From Anaeromyces robustus (Eukaryota; Neocallimastigomycota; Neocallimastigomycetes; Neocallimastigales; Neocallimastigaceae): a stretch of 27,500 nt of DNA. Positions 1 to 14,370 of this stretch are shown piece after piece (within the stretch, counting starts at the first letter, position 1; every line of letters begins with the position of its first letter). The stretch is from the NCBI GenBank assembly GCA_002104895.1, contig MCFG01000406.1, positions 1-27,500 on the forward strand, written 5' to 3'. The position numbers and the translations under genes are program-made. The notes beneath the pieces are model-generated. The model did not search any database. It had not been told where the DNA came from and worked only from the letters and a program-made list of their open reading frames with translations.

Positions 1-233
1 TAATTCCTTAGAAGGGGACTATTGTTTCTTCTTAAGATAGACGCCCATTCTAAAGATCTTCCTAGCATATACGATATCAAGTATCGTATCTTGGTTTCAT
101 CATCAAGGAAGCGTTCTGGATTGGATTCCATAGCCAACTCGGCTCTAGTCAGGAATCCGTCCAAGTCTTCCTTTCTTCCAGTGAATGATGGAGAATCATT
201 CACCAACTTAACTTGTTGATTAACTCCGGCCAT
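1..233 (-). CDS. Gag polyprotein of a Ty3/gypsy-like LTR retrotransposon, N-terminal part only
   Basis: Reading leftward from ATG at 233-231 there is an open frame that leaves the window after about 77 codons. It begins MAGVNQQVKLVNDSPSFTGR and continues with an acidic and aromatic block containing DGFLTRAELAM, then KIRYLISYMLGRSLEWAS. The order F-x-G-x(3-5)-L-x-x-F, then 'K-I-x-Y-x-I-S-Y-M-L-G-x-S-L-E-W', is the usual start of the retrotransposon Gag capsid domain of Ty3/gypsy (Metaviridae) elements. Capsid forms the virus-like particle in which the element's RNA is reverse transcribed. The frame is also open upstream of this ATG for about 20 more codons, so the true start could lie slightly further right. 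Base composition is clearly richer in GC than the surroundings, as expected for a recent insert. Pol lies outside the window, so intactness cannot be judged. Confidence 0.85.
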   Translation of the reverse strand, partial: MAGVNQQVKLVNDSPSFTGRKEDLDGFLTRAELAMESNPERFLDDETKIRYLISYMLGRSLEWASILRRNNSPLLRN

Positions 234-414
234 ATACTTTTCTTCCTCTAATGAGAGGTTCTGTAATACTTTGTTTATTATGATTAAATCTGACAATTTT
301 TTTTTTTTTTAAGTATAGGTTCAAATTTCTTATTATATAACTTAAAAGAAGTCGACCAGGACGCTATCCCTATTGCAGTGGGTGTCGGTCGAGTTCCCAA
401 TTATATAATAATTT
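234..414 (-). other. Retrotransposon leader between LTR and gag, with candidate stem-loop and primer-binding region
   Basis: This short stretch links the gag start to the tentative LTR. It contains an imperfect inverted repeat, GAAGTCGACC at 348-357 and GGTCGAGTTC at 387-396 (9 of 10 positions pair), enclosing about 29 bases. On the element's sense strand two TGG-starting sequences could serve as tRNA primer-binding sites: TGGGAACTCGACC ending near 387, and TGGTCGACTTC covering about 358-348. I cannot tell which, if either, is used. A poly-T run at 297-310 (poly-A in element sense) sits just upstream of gag. Confidence 0.4.
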
Positions 415-1174
415 TGTAATGGTTGGTCTTTTTCCTAAAGTAGATTTCTTCAGCTGGTAGTACTAAACGAGTAGTTTCTTAAGCTGGTAGTTCTAAGAGG
501 GTAGTTCCTTAAGCTGGTAGTCCTAAACAGGTAGCTATTGTAACGTATTTCGTTTTGTTTTAAAAGTTAATTGTTATTGTAAAAGATTTATTTGATTAGC
601 AGTGTAAATAAAGTCAGAGCTGCCATAGAATGCCTTCATTTAAATAAAGTTCAAAACAAAATAATTATTAAATTTTAATTTTTAATTTATAAAAAATTTT
701 TCATTGTTTTTAAATTTAAATATATAATATAATATATTATTAAGATTAGAATAATAAATAAATAATAAATGAACCCAATTGAAATTATTTAGTCTTAGTT
801 TAATCTTTAATAAATTTATTTATTATTTCTAAAAATAGAAATTTTGAATTAACTATTTAAAGTTTAGTTAGTTAAATAGTCCGCAAATAAATAGATAATA
901 AATATAAATAAATTAGTATAATATATAATAAATATAATTATGAAAAAATATAAATACTTTGAAAATTTTATAAATTTTGAAAGGTGTAATTGTTATTAAA
1001 TTTTTAGTTAATAAATTTTATAAATTTATTATTAATAATAATAAAAATAAAAAATCATTATAATTAAACAAATTTTATTACTATTTTTTTTTTTATAATT
1101 TAGTGTTTGTATTTTTTGTTATTGTAATCTATTTTTTTATTAAACCTTTACACTCACACCCTTTCCATATTACA
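415..1174 (-). mobile_element. Tentative 5' LTR of the gypsy-like element
   Basis: On the minus strand this interval starts TGTAAT and ends ATTACA, a perfect 6-bp inverted terminal repeat of the TGT...ACA type expected of LTRs, and it lies immediately upstream of the gag leader. The second LTR is outside the window, so the boundaries are a guess. An alternative right-hand limit uses the second ATTACA at 1211-1216. An alternative left-hand limit uses TGTAA at 539-543. The gag-proximal end carries three 30-bp tandem repeats, and the rest is almost pure A/T. Confidence 0.35.
441..530. repeat. Three tandem copies of a 30-bp unit
   Basis: Copies occupy 441-470, 471-500 and 501-530. Each has the core (C/A)AGCTGGTAG, followed by CTAAxxxG and the beginning of the next copy's GTAG. 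They differ at a handful of positions, and a partial fourth copy (GTAGC) begins at 531. The unit has far more G and C than its surroundings. It lies in the presumed LTR of the retrotransposon. Confidence 0.85.
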
Positions 1175-1237
1175 ATAGCAAATTAATTAGTTAAATGAGT
1201 AATTTGAAATATTACAATAGCTAATTAATTATTTAAA
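1168..1237. repeat. Two direct copies of a ~28-bp AT-rich unit, 42 bp apart
   Basis: TATTACAATAGC followed by (A/T)AATTAATTA occurs at 1168 and again at about 1210. The ten bases TTACAATAGC in each copy are also the exact reverse complement of GCTATTGTAA at 534-543. The copies flank the presumed outer end of the retrotransposon LTR. Confidence 0.7.
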
Positions 1238-1465
1238 ACATAATAAATTAATAAAATATAATTCTTTAAAAACAAATTACTTATTTTAATGTTTGCCTGT
1301 TAGGCTTAAAATTTAGATTTTATAAATTTTTTATTTATAGAATCATTATATTAGATAATCAAATGGTGTTTTTGGACCGAGATTATTTCTTATAATCAAT
1401 TGTACTCTATTTTTCAAATATTAAATTGTTTTTTTGTTACTGTATTTCTATAATATATATTTTTT

Positions 1466-1748
1466 TCATATGGGGATTTGTAATATTTCATCAATGTTCA
1501 TAGCGTTTGGATCGTAAACTTTTACTTTGCTATCTACATTCTTTCCTCCAAACCGTAACATTCAAGTATGTTTTTGACATATGTTTGCTAAATTAAAAAG
1601 TTATTATGATTTAATTCAAATACTGCTTTTGTCATAAATGTTAATGGATCAAAATCTTGATATTTTATATTTGACCCAGCAATATTTGTTATTTCGTTTG
1701 GCGTCATACTGAAGTTGATGGATGAATATCATTTTCTAACTTCTTCAT
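1466..1748 (-). pseudogene. Decayed coding fragment, family not recognised
   Basis: Read on the minus strand, this stretch gives protein-like, mixed-composition sequence in three pieces. A first piece from ATG at 1748 reads MKKLENDIHPSTSV. After a frame change a second reads SMTPNEITNIAG, then DPLTFMTKAVFELNHNN, and ends at an in-frame TAG at 1590-1588. It resumes as QTYVKNILECYG, and after another frame change near 1552 continues as GKNVDSKVKVYDPNAMNIDE, stopping at 1468-1466. GC content is visibly higher than in the flanks. Two frame changes and one stop within 280 bases point to a dead gene or transposon remnant. I do not recognise the family. Confidence 0.45.
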
Positions 1749-2817
1749 TTTAAAATTTATATTTTAAACTATAAGAGTAATGAGACTCTTAATCTGATCT
1801 GTTAAAAATAATACAACTAATAATACACTAAATTTATCAACACAAATTTCAATTAGGTTTTAAAAATATATTTATTATTAAAATAAATTAATCTATATAT
1901 AATAAAGATTAACTATTAAAATAGTATCTCTAAAATCCAACTAATAATTAAAAAAAAATTTTTATAGAAAAATAAATATATTTTAATAATTAATTTATGT
2001 ATATTATATGAATAATTAATTTTAAAGAATATAAAAATATAAATAACTGATTAATATTTATTTTTTATACATATAACATAAAAAAAAAAAAAATTAGGAT
2101 TTAATATAAGAAATTTTAAAGAAGAGCATATTAAATTAAATGTACAAATAATACAATTTGTAACTTTGAAGGCTACGGATAATTTTATTTTAAAATAAAT
2201 GATCACGACTTTGCATTAAAAAGTGTATTATATTTAAAGAAATATATATTAAAAAAAATATTAAATAGATTAAACATACTTAAAAAAGTGTTTTATGAAT
2301 TATATTTATTATGATTATTATATAATTTGTTATATTAACACTAATTATAAATTAATTTTTTAGACATTAATAATATGTATATTTTTAATTACTATTAATT
2401 TTATTTTTAATTGCATTCTTTTTATTTTTATTTTTACATTTTGATTTTACTTGTACTATTACTATTCTTTATTAATTTTTATTTTTTTTTTTTATTTGTT
2501 TCTTTTTTTGTTTTTGTTTTGTTTGTGTTATTTTTTTTTTATCATAAAAAAAAAAAAATTACTTAGAACTTAGAATCTTATTCGATCGTATTTAAGTGAA
2601 TTTTGGTTAAAGAAAATATTTTTTTAAATAAAAAAAAAAAAAAGAATCTATTTTTTTTCTACATTTTATTATTATTACTAAATATTATTAATTAATTATA
2701 TTTAATTATATTAATTAATTGTTTTTGATCATCAATATTTAAATATAATAATAGAATTTTATAATAATTATGTTTTTTTTTTTTTTTTTTTTTTTAAAAT
2801 GATTCGAAAATTTTCAC
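1749..2817. other. AT-rich intergenic region, no gene seen
   Basis: This stretch is nearly pure A/T with many poly-A and poly-T tracts, including T-runs at about 2771-2795 just beyond the GRS1 stop codon. It contains the small palindrome AGAGTAATGAGACTCT near 1771-1786. It must hold the 3' untranslated region and polyadenylation site of GRS1 (transcribed leftward), but I cannot place them. I see no open frame of coding character on either strand. Confidence 0.6.
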
Positions 2818-6517
<3,700 letters not shown>

Positions 6518-7031
6518 TATATTTTTTATTATTATTATTAAATATATATTAATAATAAAATTTAATAGTAAGGAAGTAAAGATAAAAAATTTTTCTTGGA
6601 TTATTAAATTATATAATATAAAATTATGGTTTTTTTTGTTAATATTATATAATCTTTTATTTAATATATATTTTATTACAATTTATAATATGTTTAAATA
6701 ATACAATTTTATAATATATTAATTTTATTATAAATGTATTAATATATTTCAATAATATATTATTTATTATTCTATTAATGTGTATATTATTAACAATTAT
6801 ATTAATAATAATAAAAAACAATACATTATTGATTAATTAATTATACATAAAATAATTTTTTTTTACTTAAAAATAACAATACTATGATTTTATAATATAA
6901 AAAAAAAAAAAAGATCCACATTAATAAATGATTGGTTTAAAACTTAAGAATATATTAAAAATTTAAAGATTTGACAAGCAAATTTAAAAAAAAAAAAAAA
7001 ATTTTGAAAATTATAAAAATAAATAATTAGC

Positions 7032-7033
<2 letters not shown>

Positions 7034-7107
<74 letters not shown>

Positions 7108-7110
7108 TTT
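7034..7110. repeat. (TTTA)n array
   Basis: About 19 perfect TTTA units in intergenic DNA. Confidence 0.95.
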
Positions 7111-7213
7111 GATAATTACTTGTATTATAAAAAAATGGTATTTTATATATAATTATTCATATTTGATTATTACTTGCATTATAAAAAATGATATTTTATA
7201 TATATTTATGTTT
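7111..7213. repeat. Two tandem ~52-bp imperfect direct repeats
   Basis: A unit containing ATTACTTG(T/C)ATTATAAAAA followed by ATG(G/A)TATTTTATATATA occurs at about 7111-7160 and again at about 7163-7213, with few differences. The pair directly abuts the TTTA array. Confidence 0.75.
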
Positions 7214-9008
7214 TTAAAACCCTACTGGAATGTCAAAAAAATTATATTTTATTAAAATATATTAAAAAATATCGCATTACAAAATGGTATAACCTTCAAT
7301 GATAAAAATGATAAAGATTGTATTACATGTTGTATCACTCACATAATATTAAAATAAAAATAAAAATAAAAAAAAAAAAGATATTAATTAAAAAATATAT
7401 TTTGTTTTTTTTATTCTTTTTTATAAAAACTTCATTATTTAAAAAAAAATTAATTATTTAATAGTACATTAATATCATATTTAAAAAATATTATACATAT
7501 GTAAGAAAGCCACGATGAAATGATTGGATAAAACATTAATACATTTTTATAATAATACATAATGTAATGAATAAATTACATTTTACTTTTTTAATTACAT
7601 TTTTTTTAATATAAAAAAATTGGATTAATTATATTAAAAATGAAAATTTTACATACATTTTTTTAATATTATTTTTAATTTTATATTAGATAAAATTGTT
7701 AATTAGTAATATAAGAATTTTATTAAATATTTTTTTTTAGATATTTATAGAAATTATAGTAAATCGATTAATAAAAGGAAATTTTATAAATTGAAATAAT
7801 AAGGGTTTCCTAGGTTTCTTAATTAAATTAAATTTAAAAATCGTTTACCGTTCATAATAAAATAACTGGAAATCAATTTATATATCTATAAATTTTTCAT
7901 TAAATTAATTTTTTTTAGGTAAGGAAAAAAAAAAGAATTTAATATTTTTTATAAAAAATTATTATATTAATATGTATTTTTGTATTTTTTATTTAAATTT
8001 TAATGATGAATAATTTAAACATTTATATATATACATAAAAATATATAAATAAAGAAAAAAAAAAAAAAGAAAGCAATATAACAATTACTCAGAACTATCT
8101 AATATATTCTTAAAAAGTAAAATATCATAATATAATATATTATAATATCTTATATCTTATTATTTATTGTTAAATTTATTTTAACATAAAAAAAATTAAA
8201 ATATAACAAAAAAGTGTTAGAATAATAATAACCTAATAAATTGACTTTTAATTGTAAATTTTTTTAAAATATTAATATTTTTAATCAATATTAATATTAA
8301 ATATAGCAGTATAATTGATAAAATATCCTGTGTTGTTAAAATATAATTAATGATTTAAAAGAAAAAAAAGATTGGAAATTAAACCAAAAAAAAAATTATT
8401 TGATAAAAAAAAAAACGTTTTTTTTTTTTAAAAAATAAATTAAAAATAATAAAAAAAATAAAAAGAAAAAAAAAAGAGAAAGAGAAGGATTAATAATAAT
8501 AAAAGACTTGATAAAATTTAATAAATATTTGAAATTATATAATAATAAATTTATAATTTTATTTTCAATAATATATAATAAAAGATTGAATACAAATTAT
8601 AAAAAGATAATATAAAAATATATTTGTAATAAAAAAAGAAAGTTTTTATAAATATTGTATTATTGAATTATAAATAAAAAAAAATTGTAATATTTGGAAA
8701 AAATATTTTATTATATTTTTTTCATAAAAATTTATTTATATTGAAAATACTATATAATATAATATTCTTTTTTTCAAGTAAAAAAAAAAATAAGAATAAG
8801 AATAATATAAAAATATAATAAAAAATAAAAAAAAAATATAATATTTAAAATATATTGAAGCTTGAGTATATATCACAAAATATAATCATTTATTATTAAT
8901 AATAAAGCATAAAAAAACTATCTAGTATCACAATCATTTTATTATTATTTAATTATTATAAAGTAATTCTTAAAAGTTAATAATAACCGTATTATTTATT
9001 ATAAAAAA

Positions 9009-10583
9009 ATGTCAGACCAAAATTTAACAGAAGAAAGTATTAATAATGAATCAATAACAGAAAATGAATCTATCCAAAGTCAAGATCAAAAATCATTTAA
9101 TGATCAAGAAATATCTGATGGTGTAGCTGATGATGTTATAGAAGTAGATGAAGAAGAAAGTAAAATTGAAGTAATAAAAATAAATCAAGAAGAGGAAGAA
9201 GAAGAAAAAGAAGAAACAATAAATGATTCAATTATTGATAGTGAAATAAAAGAAGTTGAAGAAGAAAAAAATGATAATGATAAATCTGAAGATAATTTAA
9301 TAGATAAAGAAGAAAAAGAAGAAAAAGAAGAAAAAAAGAAAAAGAAGAAAAAGAAGAAAAAGAAGAAAAAGAAGAGAAAGAAGAAAAAGAAGAAAAAGAA
9401 GAAAAAGAAGAAAAAGAAGAAAAAGAAGAAAAAGAAGGAAAAGAAGAAAAAGAAGAAAAATCAAAATATCCTGAAGAAGAAGGAAAACCAAAAGGTAAGG
9501 ATGAAAAATCGGAAGATGAAACTAAAGAAAATTTAAAAAATGAAAGCAAAGAAGAAAATAAAGAAAGTGAAAATGAAACACAAAGTCAAAAAGGTAATGA
9601 TAATAAAAAATTTGATAAAGATGAAAATTTTCCATCAGGTAAAAGAAATGGTTATTCAAGTAATTATCGCAACTCAGACAAAAATTATGGAAGATTTCCT
9701 CCAAGAGGACATCAGTATAGTCATCATCCTTATGATGATTGGGGTAGAAGAAGAGGAAATATGAATTATCCACCATATTTTGAAAAAGACAGAAGACATG
9801 GAGGTATGAGAAATGATTTTAGAGGAAGAGATTATAGAGATTTTTATGATTCTCGTAACATGGGAAGAGATTTCAGAGGTTTTAGAGATAGAGAACGTGA
9901 CTTTGATTATCCAAAATTCTATGGAAGAGGAAGAGATCAAAGATTCTTTAACAAAAGAGATAGAGATTTTAAATACAAGAGAGATTATTATGATGATTAT
10001 AATATGAGAAATATGGATAAAGATATGCGTATGAATAATTCTATGAAAGAATGTAGAGTCTATGTACAAAATCTTTCCTATGATGTGACATCTGAAATGC
10101 TTTCTAGATTTATGGAATCAGGTATAATTTTTTAAAAAAAAAAAAAATTTTTTTTTCTATTATAATTATAATTGTAATTTATTTAATTAATATTTTTTTT
10201 AAAATTTTTTAATATATTCTATTTATTTAATTTTATTAAAATATAATTAATAAATAGTTGGTAAAGTTGTAAGTGCAGAAATTTTAACTTCACCTGATGG
10301 AAGATCAAAAGGTTGTGCTATTGTTCAATATGAAACGCCAAATGAAGCAAGAAGAGCAATTTCTGATTTACAAGACAAGCCATTTCAAGGAAGACCAATA
10401 CATATTAGAGAAGATCGTGAAGGTATGCAGTATAATAGTCAAATGATGCAAGATAAAAATAATTATATGTCCGATAAACAGGTGGGATATCAAGGTGAAG
10501 GTAGTTCAAATTATCAAAATACACCAAAGGAACAAAGAATATTTGTTGGAAACGTAAGTCTTTAATTATTTTTATATCTATTA

Positions 10584-10617
<34 letters not shown>

Positions 10618-12192
10618 TATATATATATAACAATTAATAAAATATTTCATATTTTTTAAATTATATATTTATATAGCTTGATGTCAGTGTAACAGCTGAG
10701 GAATTAAGAACATTATTTGAACCAGCAGGTAAATTTTATGGATAAATTGAATTATTTATTTAATAATATTTATATATATATACTTATTATATATACATTC
10801 ATTCATATTATAGGTACAATTAATTATGCTGATGTTTTCCAAAAGATAGAAATCAATCATCAAAGCATGGTATAATTGGTTTCAAGATTCAGCTTCAATT
10901 AAAAAAGCTATAGGTATAATTATACTATAGTATATAATATTTATTATTATTAATATCTTTATTATGATTTAATAAATTTTAACAAATAATTTTATTTTAA
11001 TTATTAGAAATGTTTAATGGTATTCAATATAGAAATAGAAAATTAGACGTTCATGAGGTAACTTTTATATTTAAATATTTTTTTCATATATATAATTTGT
11101 AATAAAATAAAATAATTAACAATATTAATTATTTAACATTAATTTTAAATTAAAATAATAATAATAATAATAAAATAAATAAAATAAATAAAATAAAATA
11201 AAATAAATAAAATAAAATAAAATAAAATAAAATAAAATAAAATAAAAATAAAAAATTAAAAAAATTAAAATATATAAATTAAAATTATATTTGAATATAA
11301 ATCTATATTTAAATTTTAAATTTAAATATTAGGATCGTCGTGGTATAGTACCAGTTCGTAGATTTAATTCATATAAAAGTGATAAAAATATCTCAATACA
11401 TAATGCTAGTCATCATCCTTATCAACCAAATTCAAAACCATATCCTCCAAATAGAGGAAAAGGTAATAATCCTTATAATAATAAATATAATAATAGACAA
11501 CCACACATCATCAATCTATGCCAAATTCACAACAAAAAATGCAACAACCTCCACTTCCACCACATCCATCAAATTCAACTACACAAGATAAATCCAATAA
11601 TAATAAATATATGAATAATCCATCACATCTTTCATATCAACAACAACAACAACAACAACAAAATAATAGTAATGTAGCTTATCCTACTCATCAACCAACT
11701 GCTCAACATAATTCACAAACAGTTCCTATGCCATATAATCAATCAACGAATCAAACATCATATATTCAACCAATGGCTACTACTTATTCTCAACCTGCTC
11801 AATCAACCTATGCTCAACCTCAAGGTGTACAACCTACAACGTCTGTTCCTGTCTATGCTGGTTATCCAATGGCAGATCAAGTGGCTGCTGCTAATTCTAA
11901 TGTAGCTGCTTATCAAAATAGTTATCAAACAGCTGCCTATTATTCAAGTATTTCACATCAAGCACAACCTGTTACTGTACCTGCAAGTCAACCCGTACAA
12001 CAACCTTATCCAGTAGCTACCAATGTTGACTATAATAATTTATATTCTGCATACTATGGACAAGCTTCTCAAGTTGGTGCAACAACTGGATACCCAATGA
12101 TGACTCAAACTACCACCACAGCTACTGTACAAGGTCAAGCAGGTTATACCGCAGAAGGATCAACTTTACCTACTACTTATAATTATTATTAA
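9009..12192 (+). CDS. Two-RRM RNA-binding protein (hnRNP / Gbp2-like layout) with four apparent frame breaks
   Basis: Exons: 9009-10121, 10258-10553, 10677-10728, 10814-10913, 11008-11057, 11333-12192. About 824 residues result once four one-base deletions are allowed for (9331-9337, 10835-10838, 10884-10885, 11501-11508). The order is an acidic Glu-rich N-terminus (1-100), a Glu-Glu-Lys repeat tract, an Arg/Gly/Asp-rich stretch (about 250-345, with FRGRDYRDF and FYGRGRDQRF), and RRM1 (about 349-424; RNP2 RVYVQNL, RNP1-like KGCAIVQY). RRM2 follows (about 464-540; RIFVGNLDV, then KHGIIGF), then a Pro/Gln/Tyr/Asn-rich tail including Gln8 and ending in TTYNYY. RRMs bind single-stranded RNA. Arg/Gly-rich plus tandem RRM plus a prion-like tail suggests a nuclear mRNA-packaging or shuttling protein like yeast Gbp2/Hrb1 or hnRNPs, but orthology is inferred only. 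The breaks could be consensus errors or real. Confidence 0.8.
9309..9465 (+). repeat. (GAAGAAAAA)n coding repeat (Glu-Glu-Lys)
   Basis: About 17 nine-base units with small variations (one GAG, one GGA) encode repeated Glu-Glu-Lys in the RRM protein. A seven-A run at 9331-9337, where neighbouring units have five, shifts the frame. Downstream of it the Glu-Glu-Lys frame that leads into the RRM domains is one base out from the start-codon frame. Confidence 0.9.
11150..11250 (+). repeat. AAT / AAAT / AAAAT arrays in intron 5 of the RRM gene
   Basis: Short AAT, AAAT and AAAAT arrays follow one another within the 275-nt intron 11058-11332, ahead of the TATTAG acceptor at 11327-11332. Confidence 0.8.
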
Positions 12193-12459
12193 GAAAAAAA
12201 ATATATATATATATAAATATAAAAAAATATATATAAAAATATAAAAAATATATATAAAAATATAAAATAAAAAAAAATTAAAAAAAAAATAAAATAAAAA
12301 AAAATAAAAAAATAATATTTAAATATTTAAATATATATATATAATAATATATATAAAATATATAAAATATATAAAATATATAAATAATAATAATAACTAA
12401 AAATAAATAATAAAAATAAAAATATTATTATTAATTATTTTTAATTAATTAATTAATTA

Positions 12460-12501
<42 letters not shown>

Positions 12502-13248
12502 CTATTTTTTTATTTTTTTTAATTTTATTTTTATTTTTTTTTTTTTTTATTCTTTTATTTTTTTTATTTCATTTTATTTTATTTTATTATTCTAGTATAT
12601 TTTTTATTAGCCTATTATTAATTTATTAATTTTTAATTTTTTTTTTTTTTTTATTTTTTTTTTTTTTTTTTTGTTATTTTTAATATTAATTATATAATAT
12701 ATTTAACTAATATTTTTATTTTTTTCTATAATTTCATATTAATTAATTTAAATATAAATAAATAATTTTCATAATTCATTATTAATTATTATTACAACAC
12801 AACAATTTATAACAATATATATTATATATATATATTAGTATTATAATTTTTTTTTCTTATATATTATCATCGATTAATTTTAAAATTAAGTTCTTGTTAT
12901 AATCATTAAATATAAATATTATAAAAATACTATATAAAAAATAATATAATATAAAAAATAATATAATATAAAAAATACTATAATATACAAAATAATATAA
13001 ATAATATATAAATACTATAAATCAATAAATAAATAAAAATATTCAAAAAAAAAAAAAAAAAAGTTAATGAAGAAAATTTTCAATTTCCTTTCTATATATT
13101 GTATCTAATTAATATTAAATATTTATTATTGATTATCAATTTAGAGTTTTATTATTTATTATAATAAAAAATTCTATATTCTATAATAAATATTATTTAA
13201 ATAATAATAATAATAATATTTTTTTTATTATTTAAATAATCTTTTTTA

Positions 13249-13304
<56 letters not shown>

Positions 13305-13386
13305 TGATTTGATTTATTTTTATTTTTATTTTTATTTTTATTAATTAATTATTATATAAAAAAAAATTCTTTTTTTTTCAACCCTA
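12193..13386. other. AT-rich intergenic region, no gene seen
   Basis: A 1.2-kb stretch lies between the stop codon of the RRM gene and the LINE fragment. The first part, rich in AATATAA-type repeats, must include the 3' untranslated region. Arrays include ATT units at about 12459-12495 and 13251-13303, and TTTTTA units at 13313-13341. I see no coding frame or RNA gene. Confidence 0.6.
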
Positions 13387-14370
13387 CTTTGGCTTATTAT
13401 TATTTTAAAATAAATATCCTGAATATAGCAATGGTTTTAGGTGGATACTTAGGGCAAGATGTGGATATAAAATCGATGCTAGAGTTGCTAAAGCTGCAAA
13501 AATGATTAATAATTCTTGTCCTAATTGTTGTTCATGTTGTTTCCATTGTGACAGTTATCAGAGAATTGATCATTGGTTTATAAATTGTTTCTTATTTAAA
13601 AATCTTCGTATTGATCACTTCTCTGATCTAGATAGAAATTTTTTTTATTTTTTAGATAGTCTTTTTAATAGTTTAGTTAGGATCAGTAATAACCCTAATG
13701 TAGATAATAGAATTAATAGTATTGTTAAGGGTTATAAAAATAGTAATAATATGAGGTTTAATAGTATTAGTAATATAGATATATTAGGTAATAAAAAAAT
13801 AGTTAATAGGTACAGTATTTATATTTTTTTAATTGGTGGAAGGGATTATGGTTTTAGTGATAGAATTAACAATAGTCCATACAAAATGGAATGGGAATGT
13901 TTGTTTAAGTGTCAGACTGAATCTGGTACTTATTCAAAATCCCCATTCTTGTTGCGATCTGCGGCTCTATTGAATGATATCATGCCTGTTGTCTGTAAAA
14001 GACAACATATATTGTTCAATAAATTTAAAATCAACCTCTCCAGGAACGTCAATGCTGATAACACAGTAGGACAGCCTAGTAGGGCAAATGCCGATCCTAT
14101 TTCCGACCCTAGTGGAATAGGATAGATCAATTTTACTTTAATTCTATATTTAGAATTAAGGGCTTGTATGGATTTATTGTTTTTAAATATTATTATACTA
14201 CTTTTTTTCCTCCAGTATTATTTACTATTATCTATAATATATTACTGGTTTTTATTTTTTTTTAGTATCATTTTTTTTCATTATGTGTTTTTTTATGATT
14301 CATGTATTTTAATATTTAAATTCAATAAAGTTGACGTACAAATTGTGTGCCATAAAAAAAAAATTTTAAA

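Larger units (their letters stand above)
6518..9008. other. Intergenic region between divergent genes GRS1 and the RRM gene
   Basis: This 2.5-kb stretch must contain both promoters, because the flanking genes are transcribed away from each other. It is almost wholly A/T with many poly-A tracts, and A- and AG-rich DNA increases towards 9009. A tetranucleotide array lies at 7034-7110, and a duplicated ~52-bp segment follows it. I see no open frame of coding character, no RNA gene and no promoter element I can name. Confidence 0.6.

Noticed and set aside
22-219. 65-residue plus-strand open frame at the left edge
   Set aside because: It is antisense to the Gag coding sequence, which has clear family motifs on the minus strand.
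1466-1748. Assigning the decayed fragment to a dynein heavy chain
   Set aside because: A weak resemblance around KVKVYDPNAM to dynein AAA-module sequence was considered, but neighbouring residues do not fit.
9232-10069. Minus-strand frames rich in Ser, Phe and Ile opposite the RRM gene
   Set aside because: They are antisense shadows of the Glu-Lys repeat and the Arg/Gly-rich region.
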